DNA of 64,000 nucleotides from Parasedimentitalea marina (GCF_004006175.1 NZ_CP033219.1:930001-994000), one strand, 5' to 3'; positions 54,497 through 63,835 are shown, numbered from the stretch's first letter. The notes: generated by a model not told the origin, from the letters alone. A program made the numbers and translations.

Positions 54497-55206
54497 TCGA
54501 CCGCCTCCGAGATGATGCTGCTTTCGCGGTGGACCAGCAGACGGGTCAGGTAATCCCAGATGGCGACAGCCAGCAGGACGGTGCCGATGGACATCGGCAA
54601 TTGAGGCAGCCAGACTGGAGTGTAGACCCAGTCTGAGCCGGTCTCGGCCCAGATCTGCCCCCATTTGCTAGGTGAATTGGCGAACATGGCAAAGAAGCTA
54701 AGCAACCATTCGGGGACAAAGTCGGTCCCCTGAGTGCGGTCGTTCAGCATTTCTGACATGATGTTTGTCTTGATGGCATAGCGGGCGAAATAGGTGGCCG
54801 TGACGGCAGCGATCCACATCGCTAATGCGTCTAGCCAAAAACCCAGGAACTTGTTCATGTTCAGGAAAATCGACACCCGGATATGGGCACCACGGGTCAG
54901 CGCGTGGGCCAGCGCCAGGAACGAGGTCGCGGCCATGGCATAGCCGGCATATTCAGTTGCCCCCGGAAAGGTCAGGCTGCTCCAGCGCATTATCATCTGA
55001 GCTACGATCAGCAGCAAAATAGTGACCATAAAACACGACGCGGCCACACCGGCCCCCAGATAGATCCGATCCAATACCCGCCAGACTGGCCGCAACAGTC
55101 GCTCGGCTGGATCTCTATAGATCAGACAGAACACCGCCAAAATAGTTGGAAAAATAAACAGCCAGACCCATAACGGCAGGCCTAGAAAAGGTTGCCAATC
55201 GCGCAA
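54493..55206 (-). CDS. dctQ: TRAP transporter small permease
   Basis: 237 residues, longer than the usual 160-200. An N-terminal extra helix (WVWLFIFPTILAVFCLIY) precedes the four-helix DctQ core (about 45-130: RWSSLTFPGATEYAGYAMAATSF, the canonical E-x-x-x-Y region). A hydrophilic insertion of about 50 residues (145-195) separates the last helix. Couples with DctM. Starts 73 nt after dctP, with a hairpin in the gap. Confidence 0.9.
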   Translation of the reverse strand: MRDWQPFLGLPLWVWLFIFPTILAVFCLIYRDPAERLLRPVWRVLDRIYLGAGVAASCFMVTILLLIVAQMIMRWSSLTFPGATEYAGYAMAATSFLALAHALTRGAHIRVSIFLNMNKFLGFWLDALAMWIAAVTATYFARYAIKTNIMSEMLNDRTQGTDFVPEWLLSFFAMFANSPSKWGQIWAETGSDWVYTPVWLPQLPMSIGTVLLAVAIWDYLTRLLVHRESSIISEAVE

Positions 55207-55231
55207 TACCCTATCCCCCGGTCAGATATGA

Positions 55232-55263
55232 CACAGCCCCACGCAGGATTGCACGGGGCTGTG
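55232..55263 (-). terminator. Hairpin between dctP and dctQ
   Basis: CACAGCCCC / GGGGCTGTG, a 9-bp perfect stem with a longer loop, 16 nt past the dctP stop on the minus strand. No clear T-run, so a stabilising or partial terminator function is likely. Confidence 0.5.
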
Positions 55264-55279
55264 AAATAAGGTTGTGATT

Positions 55280-56260
55280 TTAGTTGGCGTTATAGGCGTC
55301 CAGAATGGCCTGACCGTCGGCGCCGGCTTGCTCTAGCCAATCAGCGGTCATTTTAGCACCAATCGCTTCCAGCTCGGCCAAGAAATCAGGGCCTGCGTCG
55401 GTCACATCCATGCCATTGTCTGCCAGCTGTTCAAAATACCAACCCGCCAGTTCCTGCGACTTGGCCGAACAATCCGCTCCGGTTTCGTTTGCAGCTTTTT
55501 GAATCGCAGCTTGGTTGTCGGCGCTTAGCCCGTCCCAAATGCCTTTGTTAACCATTACATAGTTGCGCGGCAGCCAGGCGTTGACCTTGTAGTAATGGGT
55601 CAGCTGCTCCCAGACTTTGCGGTCATATCCGGTCGATCCGGACGAGATGAAGGCCTCGGCCACACCGGTGGCCAGCGCCTGTGACAGTTCCGCAGCTTCG
55701 ACCTGAACCGGGATCATGCCCAGAGCCTCGGCAAAGGTGGCTGTGGCAGTGTTATACGACCGAAACTTGACCCCTTGTGTATCCGCAGAAGAGTTCACTT
55801 CTTTCTTGAAGTAGAATCCCTGGCCTGGCCATGGGCAGGTATAAAGCGCAACAAGGTTCAGGTCCGCAAGTTGGGCGTTGACCTTGTCCTTAGCGGCGTC
55901 CCAAAGCTTGTCATTGTCGGCATAGGTAGTTGCAATAAAGGGCAGGTTGTCCCACCCCAACAGGGGCGCTTCGTTGGCGTGTGCAGACATAAAGCGTTCG
56001 CCAATTGGGGCCTGACCCGTTTGTACGGCACGCTTGATCTCGCCGCCTTTGAACAGCGAGCCGCCCGGGTGGACTGTGATATCGATATCGCCGCCGGTGT
56101 AGTCGCGCACGCGGTCAGCAAAGACAACGCCCATTTCCGAATGGAAGTTGGTCGCTGAATAGGCCATCGGCATATCCCAGTTTTCGGCCATCGCCGCCGT
56201 GGCCCCCAGCGTCAGCGCTGATACTGTCAGCGCAGCCTTTATGGTGTAATGCGTTTTCAT
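55280..56260 (-). CDS. dctP: TRAP transporter substrate-binding protein
   Basis: 326 residues. Signal peptide MKTHYTIKAALTVSALTLG ending AMA, then a DctP fold: NFHSEMGVVFADRVRDYTGGDI, HPGGSLFKGGEIKRAV, TQGVKFRSYNTATATFAEALG (the Arg that pairs with substrate carboxylate) and EAFISSGSTGYDRKVWEQLTHY. First gene of the dctPQM operon. The ligand is likely a carboxylate; identity unknown. Confidence 0.93.
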   Translation of the reverse strand: MKTHYTIKAALTVSALTLGATAAMAENWDMPMAYSATNFHSEMGVVFADRVRDYTGGDIDITVHPGGSLFKGGEIKRAVQTGQAPIGERFMSAHANEAPLLGWDNLPFIATTYADNDKLWDAAKDKVNAQLADLNLVALYTCPWPGQGFYFKKEVNSSADTQGVKFRSYNTATATFAEALGMIPVQVEAAELSQALATGVAEAFISSGSTGYDRKVWEQLTHYYKVNAWLPRNYVMVNKGIWDGLSADNQAAIQKAANETGADCSAKSQELAGWYFEQLADNGMDVTDAGPDFLAELEAIGAKMTADWLEQAGADGQAILDAYNAN

Positions 56261-56299
56261 GGTGTTCTCCCTATTGGTTATTTTGTTATTCTTCTAAAC

Positions 56300-57541
56300 C
56301 TAGCCAAATCGTTGTGGGGCGTAGGGTGTCATATCTATGTTACTGCGTTGGCCACTGATCATATCCGCAACCATGCGTCCGGTCTTTGGGCCACCCGTCA
56401 GCCCAATGTGGTGGTGGCCAAAGGCGGCATAGACGCCGCTGCTGCCGACCTCGCCAATCAATGGCAGGCTGTCGGACGGTGCGGGCCTAAAGCCCATCCA
56501 CTCTTCTTCGCTGCTGGCAGTCATCTGCGGAAATAGCGCGCGGACTTTCTTGCGCAGCAGGTTAATAGGTGCCTTCGACGGGTTGTCTTTAATTCCACCA
56601 AATTCAACGACACCTGCACACCTTAGACCCTGATCCATTGGTGTCGCAACGAATTTCCCAGATGTCATCATCATCGGGCTGTTTGGGGTTTGTGATGGGT
56701 TTTTAAACAGAACGTGATAGCCACGCTCGGCCTCGAGCGGGACATTGATGCCCAGTTTCGCCATCAGGGGTTTGGACCACACGCCCGTGGCCAGCACTGC
56801 CTGATCACAATCGAACCGACCCTGATCGGTGTCCACGGCACTGATCCGTCCGCCGCTTAGGTCAAAATCCTTGACCTCGGCTTGCACAAACGTACCGCCC
56901 ATTTCGGTCAGCAATTTTACCAGATCTTGAATGTAGTGGGCCGGGTTATGAATGAACCCATGGCTTTGGTTTACAGCGAGTAGTTTGACCGACTGGGCCA
57001 GGATCGGCTCTTTTTCCTGTACGGCCGGGCCCTCGATCAACTCAGGCACAAACCCTGCTTCACGGCGCAGCGCCCAAGTGTAGGAGTCAGCGTCAAAGGC
57101 CGCGCGATCGGTGTATGCAAAATTGTACTCACTTGGCTGCACCCATTTTGCCGCATCAGTGCCCGCAGTTAGCGCCTGATGTTGTTGTAGACTGTCCCCA
57201 ACGATATGGGTCAATCCACGGGCAATGCGCCGGGTGTCGCCGTCATTGGCATGGGCCAGATATTTCACCAGCCAGGGCAGCAATTTAAGGGTATAATCCC
57301 AGCGCAGGAACAGTGGGAAGTTGGGATTTAGCAGATAACCCGGGCCCTTGGGGATCAAACCCGGGGCGGTCACCGGCACCATGGCGCAGCTGGCTAAAAT
57401 GCAGCCATTGCCAAACGAGGCCCCCATGCCAGGTTCGCCTTTGTCGATCAGGGTGACCCGGTGCCCGGCGCGGGTTAGCCAGATTGCGGTGGCAGCACCA
57501 ACAATGCCTGCGCCCACAATGACAGTATGCGACTGAGTCAT
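56300..57541 (-). CDS. FAD-dependent D-amino-acid dehydrogenase-like oxidoreductase
   Basis: 413 residues, DAO superfamily. VIVGAGIVGAATAIWLTRAGH at the N-terminus binds FAD; VPLEAERGYHVLF, EEWMGFRPAPSDSLPLIGEV and AFGHHHIGLTGGPKTGRMVADM are DadA-like C-terminal motifs. It probably oxidises a D-amino acid or N-alkyl amino acid and passes electrons to the membrane. It lies just upstream of dctP on the same strand (39 nt), so uptake and oxidation may go together. Confidence 0.85.
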   Translation of the reverse strand: MTQSHTVIVGAGIVGAATAIWLTRAGHRVTLIDKGEPGMGASFGNGCILASCAMVPVTAPGLIPKGPGYLLNPNFPLFLRWDYTLKLLPWLVKYLAHANDGDTRRIARGLTHIVGDSLQQHQALTAGTDAAKWVQPSEYNFAYTDRAAFDADSYTWALRREAGFVPELIEGPAVQEKEPILAQSVKLLAVNQSHGFIHNPAHYIQDLVKLLTEMGGTFVQAEVKDFDLSGGRISAVDTDQGRFDCDQAVLATGVWSKPLMAKLGINVPLEAERGYHVLFKNPSQTPNSPMMMTSGKFVATPMDQGLRCAGVVEFGGIKDNPSKAPINLLRKKVRALFPQMTASSEEEWMGFRPAPSDSLPLIGEVGSSGVYAAFGHHHIGLTGGPKTGRMVADMISGQRSNIDMTPYAPQRFG

Positions 57542-57663
57542 AAGTGGTCTCCGGCAAAGGCTCTTGGATGTGAGTTAGATAAATTCGGCACAGCTGTTTC
57601 CATTAGTTTTGCGAACCATGCCCGTGCTTTCACATCATTTCAAATACAAATTTCTGGCTAGTG

Positions 57664-57680
57664 TATCACTTAAAGTGATA
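57664..57680. promoter_or_regulatory. Perfect palindrome before the lysR gene
   Basis: TATCACTT-A-AAGTGATA, 17 nt, ending 10 nt before the lysR ATG and about 120 nt from the divergent oxidase start. It is a good candidate operator for LysR autoregulation or control of the divergent oxidase-dct genes. Confidence 0.5.
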
Positions 57681-57690
57681 TGCGTGACTC

Positions 57691-58590
57691 ATGCATCTTA
57701 GATTTCGCCAACTCCAAGCCTTTCACGCCATTATTGAAACTGGAACTGTGACCAGTGCAGCCTCGTTGCTGGGAATATCACAGCCGGCAATTTCGAACCT
57801 GTTGAACCAGTTGGAACAGCAGACCCGCTTCAAGCTGTTTGAACGCATTAAGGGGCGTCTGATCGCCACACCCGAGGCGCGTCTGCTGTTTGAGGAAATC
57901 GATACTGTTGTGCGCGGCTTTGATCACGTCACTCAGGCGGTGCTCGATCTGCAGAACAAGCAGGCTGGACAGCTCCAGGTGGCCTCCCAGCATTCGATGT
58001 CGTTTGGTTTCATGCCCAAGCTGATATCGCGATTTGCAAAGGATCGTCCGGACATGACGATCTCGTTTCAGTCACAGTATTCCGCCAAGATCCAAGAGTG
58101 GGTAATGTCAGGGCTGTTTGAAATAGGCGTTTGTGAAATGCCGATCCTGTCTGATGGGCTAAATGTTTTTCCAATCACCGTAGAGACCAGAATTGCCATG
58201 CCCGAGGCAAGCCCACTGACACAACACGAAGTGCTGACACCTGCCTTGTTGGACGGAGTTCCTTTTATTGTGATGGGGCCTGATCACATGACACACCGCC
58301 GCACCCGTGAGGTGTTTCACACGGCAGGCATACCTCTGAAGACAAAAGTGCACTCACATCTGTTCAAGAACCTGTTGAGCTTTGTCAAAGAGGGCATGGG
58401 CGTGTCGATCCTAGACCCGTTTGTATTGGATTTTGATTCCGGGGACGGGTTTGTCAGTCGCCCCTTCCGGCCTGAAATCATGATGGAGATGGCGGTGATT
58501 ACATCCAGAACCCGGCCGTTGTCGGCCATTGGTCAAGATTTTCTGAAACTGTTGAAGGCAGAGCTGGAGCCCTATCAGGCAGAGGTTTGA
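57691..58590 (+). CDS. LysR family transcriptional regulator
   Basis: 299 residues. N-terminal wHTH (RFRQLQAFHAIIETGTVTSAA, LLGISQPAISNLLNQLEQQ), then the LysR effector domain (about 90-290). Divergent from the DadA-like/dctPQM genes, the usual position for a controlling LysR. The inducer may be the transported solute. Confidence 0.92.
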   Translation: MHLRFRQLQAFHAIIETGTVTSAASLLGISQPAISNLLNQLEQQTRFKLFERIKGRLIATPEARLLFEEIDTVVRGFDHVTQAVLDLQNKQAGQLQVASQHSMSFGFMPKLISRFAKDRPDMTISFQSQYSAKIQEWVMSGLFEIGVCEMPILSDGLNVFPITVETRIAMPEASPLTQHEVLTPALLDGVPFIVMGPDHMTHRRTREVFHTAGIPLKTKVHSHLFKNLLSFVKEGMGVSILDPFVLDFDSGDGFVSRPFRPEIMMEMAVITSRTRPLSAIGQDFLKLLKAELEPYQAEV

Positions 58591-58694
58591 CGCGGTGCAG
58601 TGCACAGAGGCTTTTCCCCGGGACATTGCACGCAAGTTCGCCGGTTTCAAACTGCAGTATCGCCTCGTCGAGTTAGAAATTCGTGCGTACAAAA

Positions 58695-58716
58695 TTGCAC
58701 ACAGAAAAGAGTGCAA
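58695..58716. promoter_or_regulatory. Inverted repeat before gntR
   Basis: TTGCAC-N10-GTGCAA, about 60 nt before the gntR start. Spacing is long for a GntR site, so weak, but it could be an autoregulatory operator. Confidence 0.3.
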
Positions 58717-58774
58717 ACTTGCGTTCAAATAGCCTCTCTTATAGGCTAATTGGAACTTAAGGTGGGTGTCGGAA

Positions 58775-59467
58775 ATGGCCAAGCAGGAAAGTAACGTAAG
58801 TCGGGTGTATGAAGCGCTGCGCCAAATGGCTGCGAATTTTGCTTTTATGCCAGACCAGCGCATAAACGAGAGCGAACTGTCCAAGCAATTGGGCGCAAGC
58901 CGCACCCCTTTGCGCGAAGCGCTGAACCAATTGGTCGCCGAGGGTTTTCTGACCTTTCAAAACAACCGTGGCTTTTTCTGCCGGTCGCTGACGCCGAAAT
59001 ACATTCAGGATCTTTACGAAGTGCGAGTGGCTGTGGAATGCGAGGCCCTGCGATTGTCATGTGACCGGGCCGAGGACAGCGAAATCGCAGCATTGAGCCT
59101 ATATCTGGAGCAGACCGAGGCCGATTATGAAACTGCCGAAGATCCGGCTAAGCAGCTTGAGATGGATGAAACATTTCACATGCGTTTGGTACGGTTGTCC
59201 GGCAACGATGAGCTAGAACGGTCACTGCGCAGTCTGAATGACCGCATTCGTTACATCCGGTTGATCGATCTAAAGCGGATGCGTGATAAGACAAAGGCGC
59301 GGGTGCCGGGCGAACTGTCGGCCCATAGTCGCATTCTGATGGGGCTGGCTGGTCGGGATGCAAAGGGGGCAGAGGCGGCAATGCGGGGCCATATCGAAAA
59401 GCGCAAGGAGGCAGCGACCGAAGCAGTCCAGATCGCGTTTTCTCAACTCTATGTGCCACAGGATTAA
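58775..59467 (+). CDS. GntR family regulator, FCD subfamily
   Basis: 230 residues from ATG at 58775 (an in-frame GTG three codons earlier is possible). wHTH INESELSKQLGASRTPLREALNQLVAEGFL at about 35-65, then FCD with the metal ligands MDETFHMRLVRLSG and ELSAHSRILMGLAG. Follows lysR by 184 nt. Targets unknown; may control dctPQM or the neighbouring tct genes. Confidence 0.9.
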   Translation: MAKQESNVSRVYEALRQMAANFAFMPDQRINESELSKQLGASRTPLREALNQLVAEGFLTFQNNRGFFCRSLTPKYIQDLYEVRVAVECEALRLSCDRAEDSEIAALSLYLEQTEADYETAEDPAKQLEMDETFHMRLVRLSGNDELERSLRSLNDRIRYIRLIDLKRMRDKTKARVPGELSAHSRILMGLAGRDAKGAEAAMRGHIEKRKEAATEAVQIAFSQLYVPQD

Positions 59468-59570
59468 TCACCGTCAATCCGGCGGTCGTTGCAACAGGGT
59501 GGAACCAAGGTTCATGGGGCCGCGGCCGAGACCTTGAAAGTACAGTCGCCGCTGCTGACGTGTTGGCAGT

Positions 59571-60608
59571 TTAGTTTTGTTGAACTGTACTGTGCCACTC
59601 GGACAAGAACCTTTTGCGTTTCAGGTGATCTAGAAAGACCAACAACCCCGGACCTAGCTGAATAGGGCGGAACGGCACGTTTTGGGCTGTACCGGTGGTG
59701 GGATAACGGTGGAATGGATACTCGACCACGATGGGGCTGTTCCAGGCGGCGTCCAGCAGATGGTCGACGAAATCGCCGGCCAGGTCGGGCTCTTGCGCGG
59801 TGGTCAGGATCACTGCGGTGCGCAACATCATGTTGGTGTAGTCCTTTGGCTCGATAATGGTGATGCGGTCGGCCAGGTCCTTGCGGGCGCGGGCGTAGCT
59901 GCCCAGCACGTTGTAGGCGACGGCGATCTCACCCCGCGCCACAGCCTCGATCATGTCGCTGGAGCAACAGAACAATTTGGCCCTAAGGCTGCCCATGATT
60001 TCCATCAATCGCCAGTAGGATTCCGACGTGCGGGCGTCCTGAGTTGCAAACAGGTAGCCCAAGCCACTGGAGCCGACGTCATAGGTGCCGATGCGACCCC
60101 GGAACCGGTCCGGATGCTTGCGCAGCAGCGAGATCAGCTGTTGCCGGGTTTCTGGGATCTCCAGATCGGCAAAGGCTGAGGGCGACACCACGATCGAGGC
60201 AGGCTCTTGCGAGAAGGCAAAGACATGATTGCGCCAGTTGCCCCAGACCGGGATCAGATCCACAGCGCTTGAGTGGTGGGCCTGCGTGTAGCCGTCATTG
60301 GCCAGTTTGATCTGCAAATCCATGGCCGAGGACAGAGCAAGATCGAACGGCTGCTGCTCCTGCATCACGGCGGTCATCAGCTCGGCACTGCTGGCGCTGG
60401 TGTAGTCAATGGCCACACCTGGGTGATCTTGCAGGAAACTCTCGATCATCGGGGTCAGCAAAGCGGTGTCGGTGGTCGACAGAATTCGGATCGTGCGGGT
60501 CTCGCCGCTGCCGAACCGGTGGTGTTCTTCCACCTCGAATGCCTGCGTGGGCATTGCAAACGTAAGTGCGGCCGCAATCAGGCCAATGGAAAGCAAAGGG
60601 ATACGCAT
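59571..60608 (-). CDS. Periplasmic binding protein encoded with TctDE
   Basis: 345 residues. Signal peptide MRIPLLSIGLIAAALTFAM ending TQA, then a type II periplasmic fold of the iron/phosphonate group (TDTALLTPMIESFLQDHPGVAIDY, ADLEIPETRQQLISLL, GTYDVGSSGLGYLF). A Cys pair CCSSDM at about residue 216 is unusual. It overlaps the 3' end of tctE by 31 nt and lacks any transporter permease, so it may act as a sensor protein for TctE. This is inference from position. Confidence 0.78.
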   Translation of the reverse strand: MRIPLLSIGLIAAALTFAMPTQAFEVEEHHRFGSGETRTIRILSTTDTALLTPMIESFLQDHPGVAIDYTSASSAELMTAVMQEQQPFDLALSSAMDLQIKLANDGYTQAHHSSAVDLIPVWGNWRNHVFAFSQEPASIVVSPSAFADLEIPETRQQLISLLRKHPDRFRGRIGTYDVGSSGLGYLFATQDARTSESYWRLMEIMGSLRAKLFCCSSDMIEAVARGEIAVAYNVLGSYARARKDLADRITIIEPKDYTNMMLRTAVILTTAQEPDLAGDFVDHLLDAAWNSPIVVEYPFHRYPTTGTAQNVPFRPIQLGPGLLVFLDHLKRKRFLSEWHSTVQQN

Positions 60609-61963
60609 GCGCCGGTTCCGGATTTACTGGTTTCAATGAGAAGGGTGCCGCCATGGGCCTCGACGACCTCGCGGGCGATGGTCAGGCCAAGGCCAGAGCC
60701 GACAGTGCCAACAGCGTTTTCGCCACGGGTGAACCGCTGGGTCAGCGCATCGGTGTCCATATCGGCAAAGCCGCCGGCCTCGTCTTCGACCTGGATCGCA
60801 ATGGTGCTGTCGCTGTGCCGGGTGCTGACCTGAATGGCGCTGTCGGCGGGTGAATATTTGATTGCGTTATCCAGGATATTGCGCACCGCGTTCTGAACCA
60901 AAATGGCATCACCGGTAATCTCGGGGCAACTGTAGCCGGTAAAGTGCAGGTTGATGTCCTTCAGTTCGGCGATGGGTTGCAGGCGGTCTACCAGCTCGTT
61001 GCTGAGTTCGGTAAGGTCAATCGCCTTGCGTTCCAGGCTGTCGATACGAAAAGTGACCATGGCGTGATCCAGCAACTGCCCCGCCGCGCGCGAGCTTTCA
61101 TCGATGGCGCGGATCATTTCGCGCAACGAGGCGCGGTTTTCTGGTTTTTCAACCCGGCGCAGGGTGATTTCGGCTTGTGTCCGGACAGTAGCTAGCGGCG
61201 TGCGCACCCGGTGGGCAGCCTCGGCGATAAAGTCCTCGGAGCGGGTAAGCGAGACCCGCAGGCGAGCGATAAACTGGTTCAACGATAATACCAGTGGGAT
61301 CATTTCACTGGGCACCGGGCGTTTTACCGGACGCAGATCCTTGGGGCCGCGACGAGACACGGCTGCGGTCAGTTGTTTCAGGGGGCGAATACTGGATTGC
61401 GCGGTCCAGATCGCCAGTATGGTCGCCACCAAAAAGAAGCCAAGACCCAGTTGCAAGGCCGAGCGCGACAATTGCGCCAGCTGCGCGGCCTGGCCCTCGC
61501 GAGTTTGGGCAACTGAGATCAGGATGTCAGCCGGTGCCCCATTCAGCGACAGCCGCCGCGACAGGTTCACCATGCGGATGCTGTCCCCTTTGTAACTGAG
61601 GGTATCAAATGCTGATTGGCCGGATCGCAGGTTTTGGCCACTGTTGGGCAGGTCTTGATATCCGGTCAGAACCTGCCCACGCATGGACACGCGGTAGAAA
61701 ACTCGGTCGTCGCTGACGTTGCCCAGCATCGACAGCGCGGCATAGGGGATGTCGACGGTGACTTCATCCGCCTGCACCGAGACCGAGTCCATAATTGACG
61801 TGGCCGAGGCCAACAGGATGCTGTCGTGGGTCTGTTGCGCCACATCGCGGGCAAAGCCCAGCACAACAAAGAACAACACGGTGGCCAAAATAGCGCCGCT
61901 GCCGACCAGTTGCAGGGTCAGTCGGCGGCGCAAGGAACCACTGGTTGGGAGCGGCTCACTCAT
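60578..61963 (-). CDS. tctE: Sensor histidine kinase of TctE type
   Basis: 461 residues. An N-terminal helix (about 18-40), a periplasmic 2CSK_N-type sensor region (45-165), a second helix (about 168-188), HAMP-like linker, DHp AEAAHRVRTPLATVRTQAE (phospho-His), and the ATP-binding domain with VRNILDNAIKYSP and GSGLGLTIAREVVEAHGG. Together with TctD it likely switches on tricarboxylate uptake. Its start overlaps the response regulator stop by 4 nt. Confidence 0.9.
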   Translation of the reverse strand: MSEPLPTSGSLRRRLTLQLVGSGAILATVLFFVVLGFARDVAQQTHDSILLASATSIMDSVSVQADEVTVDIPYAALSMLGNVSDDRVFYRVSMRGQVLTGYQDLPNSGQNLRSGQSAFDTLSYKGDSIRMVNLSRRLSLNGAPADILISVAQTREGQAAQLAQLSRSALQLGLGFFLVATILAIWTAQSSIRPLKQLTAAVSRRGPKDLRPVKRPVPSEMIPLVLSLNQFIARLRVSLTRSEDFIAEAAHRVRTPLATVRTQAEITLRRVEKPENRASLREMIRAIDESSRAAGQLLDHAMVTFRIDSLERKAIDLTELSNELVDRLQPIAELKDINLHFTGYSCPEITGDAILVQNAVRNILDNAIKYSPADSAIQVSTRHSDSTIAIQVEDEAGGFADMDTDALTQRFTRGENAVGTVGSGLGLTIAREVVEAHGGTLLIETSKSGTGACVSLCFPLA

Positions 61964-62625
61964 ACCAGCGATATCCGGTAGCCAAGGCCGCGCACGGTGG
62001 TAATTTCAACCCCTGAACCGGCCAAATGTTTGCGCAGACGGCCCACATAGACCTCGATCGCATTTTCCGAGACGTCCTCGTCATAGGAAAACAACCGGTC
62101 AACCAGCTTGGGTTTGGAATAGATCCGGTCGGGGCCATTCAGGAAAATCTCTAGCAGTCTCAGCTCTTTGTTACGTAGGGTGATGGTGCGCCCTGACACC
62201 GAAAGCGTGCCGGCCAGCGGGTCAAATACCAACTCTCCGAATCGTCTCTGGTTGGAACTGTCGCCTCCGTGGCGTCGCAGAACCGCGCGGCAGCGGGCCT
62301 CTAACTCGGAAAAATCAAAGGGTTTGGTAATGTAATCATCAGCGCCAAGATCCAGCATTCCGACCCGGTCCGAGACCTCAGATCTGGCGGTCAGAACGAT
62401 GACCGGGGTCTCGATCAACCGGCTGCGATGGGTTTTAAGGAAGCTACGCCCGTCGCCGTCTGGCAGCATAATGTCCAGCAATATCAAGTCGTAATCTGTA
62501 GTGGCCGAGAAATCTTCGGCGGCGGCAATATCAGCTGCGTGGTCCACCACATGGCCATCCATCCGCAACCGGTCCAGAACGGCTGTAGCCAGGTTGATAT
62601 TGTCCTCGACCAATAAGAAACGCAT
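61960..62625 (-). CDS. tctD: Response regulator of TctD type
   Basis: 221 residues from MRFLLVEDN (AAGGA 11 nt upstream; the ATG three codons earlier is too close to it). Receiver domain 1-115 with LILLDIMLPDGDG (phospho-Asp) and DDYITKPFDF; C-terminal OmpR-type wHTH 125-220 (ITLRNKELRLLEIFL, VYVGRLRKHL, VRGLGYRI). Divergent from tctC by about 100 nt, its probable target. A TGACA-N6-TGTCA repeat lies in that gap. Confidence 0.92.
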   Translation of the reverse strand: MRFLLVEDNINLATAVLDRLRMDGHVVDHAADIAAAEDFSATTDYDLILLDIMLPDGDGRSFLKTHRSRLIETPVIVLTARSEVSDRVGMLDLGADDYITKPFDFSELEARCRAVLRRHGGDSSNQRRFGELVFDPLAGTLSVSGRTITLRNKELRLLEIFLNGPDRIYSKPKLVDRLFSYDEDVSENAIEVYVGRLRKHLAGSGVEITTVRGLGYRISLV

Positions 62626-62732
62626 CTGGTCCATGTTCCTTTCTGCTGTCGTGACAGGTTTGTGTCAGCTTGCCGTGGTCCCCTTAGTCATGAGCGGCCT
62701 TGCCGTGATTTGTCAAATGGGAGAACGAAACA

Positions 62733-63713
62733 ATGAAACTGAATCTGACCCGCCGCGCGGTGATGGCGGCAGCGGCTGCAACCCTGTCACTTGGAGCCCC
62801 GGCTTTGGCCGAAGAAAAAGTTCTGGATAGTCTGCACTTTCTGATCCCCGGTGGCGCTGGTGGTGGCTGGGATGGCACCGCACGTGGCACTGGCGAGGCG
62901 CTGACAGGCGCGGGTATCGTTGGCACTGCCAGTTATGAAAATATGTCCGGCGGCGGCGGTGGCAAGGCCATCGGCTTCCTGATTGAGAACGCCGACAGCC
63001 AGCATGGCACCTTGATGGTCAACTCGACCCCGATTGTGATCCGCTCGCTGACAGGCGTGTTCCCATATAACTTCCGGGACCTGACCATGGTTGCCGGCAC
63101 CATTGGTGACTATGCGGCCATCGTGGTTGGCAAAGACAGCGCCATCAATTCGATGGGTGATCTGGTTGCGGCCTATCAGGCTGATCCGCGCTCGACCGCT
63201 ATTGGTGGCGGTTCGGTTCCGGGCGGTATGGACCACTTGGTTGCAGCGATGGTGATGAAGGCTGCGGGCGAAGATCCAACAGCCGTGAAATACATTCCAT
63301 ATGACGCGGGTGGCATGGCCATGGCAGCCTTGCTGTCGGGTGAGATCGCAGCCCTGTCGACCGGGTTCTCGGAAGCGGTGGATCTGGCCAATGCAGGTGA
63401 AGTGAAAATCATTGGTGTGACTGCGGGTGACCGGGTGTCGGCCTATGCGGATGCCCCCACCATGAAAGAACAGGGCATCGACGCCGAGTTCGTGAACTGG
63501 CGCGGGTTCTTTGCGGCTCCAGGCCTGTCCGAGGACAAGTTGGCGGCCTATCAGACTACGCTGACCAAAATGTATGACACCCCAGAGTGGGAAGCCGTGC
63601 GCGAGCGCAATGGCTGGGTCAACATCCACAACAACGGCGACGAGTTCGTGACCTTCCTGGAAAAGCAGGAACAGATCATTGGTGATCTGATGAGTGAACT
63701 TGGCTTTCGCTAA
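62733..63713 (+). CDS. tctC: TTT transporter substrate-binding protein
   Basis: 326 residues. Signal peptide with LTRRAVMAAAAATLSLG ending ALA, then the Bug/TctC fold: LIPGGAGGGWDGTARGTGEAL (substrate loop), MSGGGGGKAIGFLI, GGGSVPGGMDHLVAAMV. It binds a tri- or dicarboxylate in the periplasm for TctAB. A strong GGAG-type site precedes the ATG. Promoter shared with tctDE. Confidence 0.93.
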   Translation: MKLNLTRRAVMAAAAATLSLGAPALAEEKVLDSLHFLIPGGAGGGWDGTARGTGEALTGAGIVGTASYENMSGGGGGKAIGFLIENADSQHGTLMVNSTPIVIRSLTGVFPYNFRDLTMVAGTIGDYAAIVVGKDSAINSMGDLVAAYQADPRSTAIGGGSVPGGMDHLVAAMVMKAAGEDPTAVKYIPYDAGGMAMAALLSGEIAALSTGFSEAVDLANAGEVKIIGVTAGDRVSAYADAPTMKEQGIDAEFVNWRGFFAAPGLSEDKLAAYQTTLTKMYDTPEWEAVRERNGWVNIHNNGDEFVTFLEKQEQIIGDLMSELGFR

Positions 63714-63725
63714 TCCATGATAATG

Positions 63726-63753
63726 TCTGGGGCGGCCCTGCGGCCGCCCCGGA
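63726..63753 (+). terminator. Hairpin between tctC and tctB
   Basis: TCTGGGGCGGCC / GGCCGCCCCGGA, 12-bp stem (one G-T pair) with a 4-nt loop, 12 nt past the tctC stop and followed by CTTTACC. Partial terminator or stabiliser favouring tctC. Confidence 0.65.
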
Positions 63754-63835
63754 CTTTACCACCTGACGTATCCAGTGCGCACGACGACACTGGACACACA
63801 AAACCACAGCTGAAAATTTCACCTCGGAGGATCCT

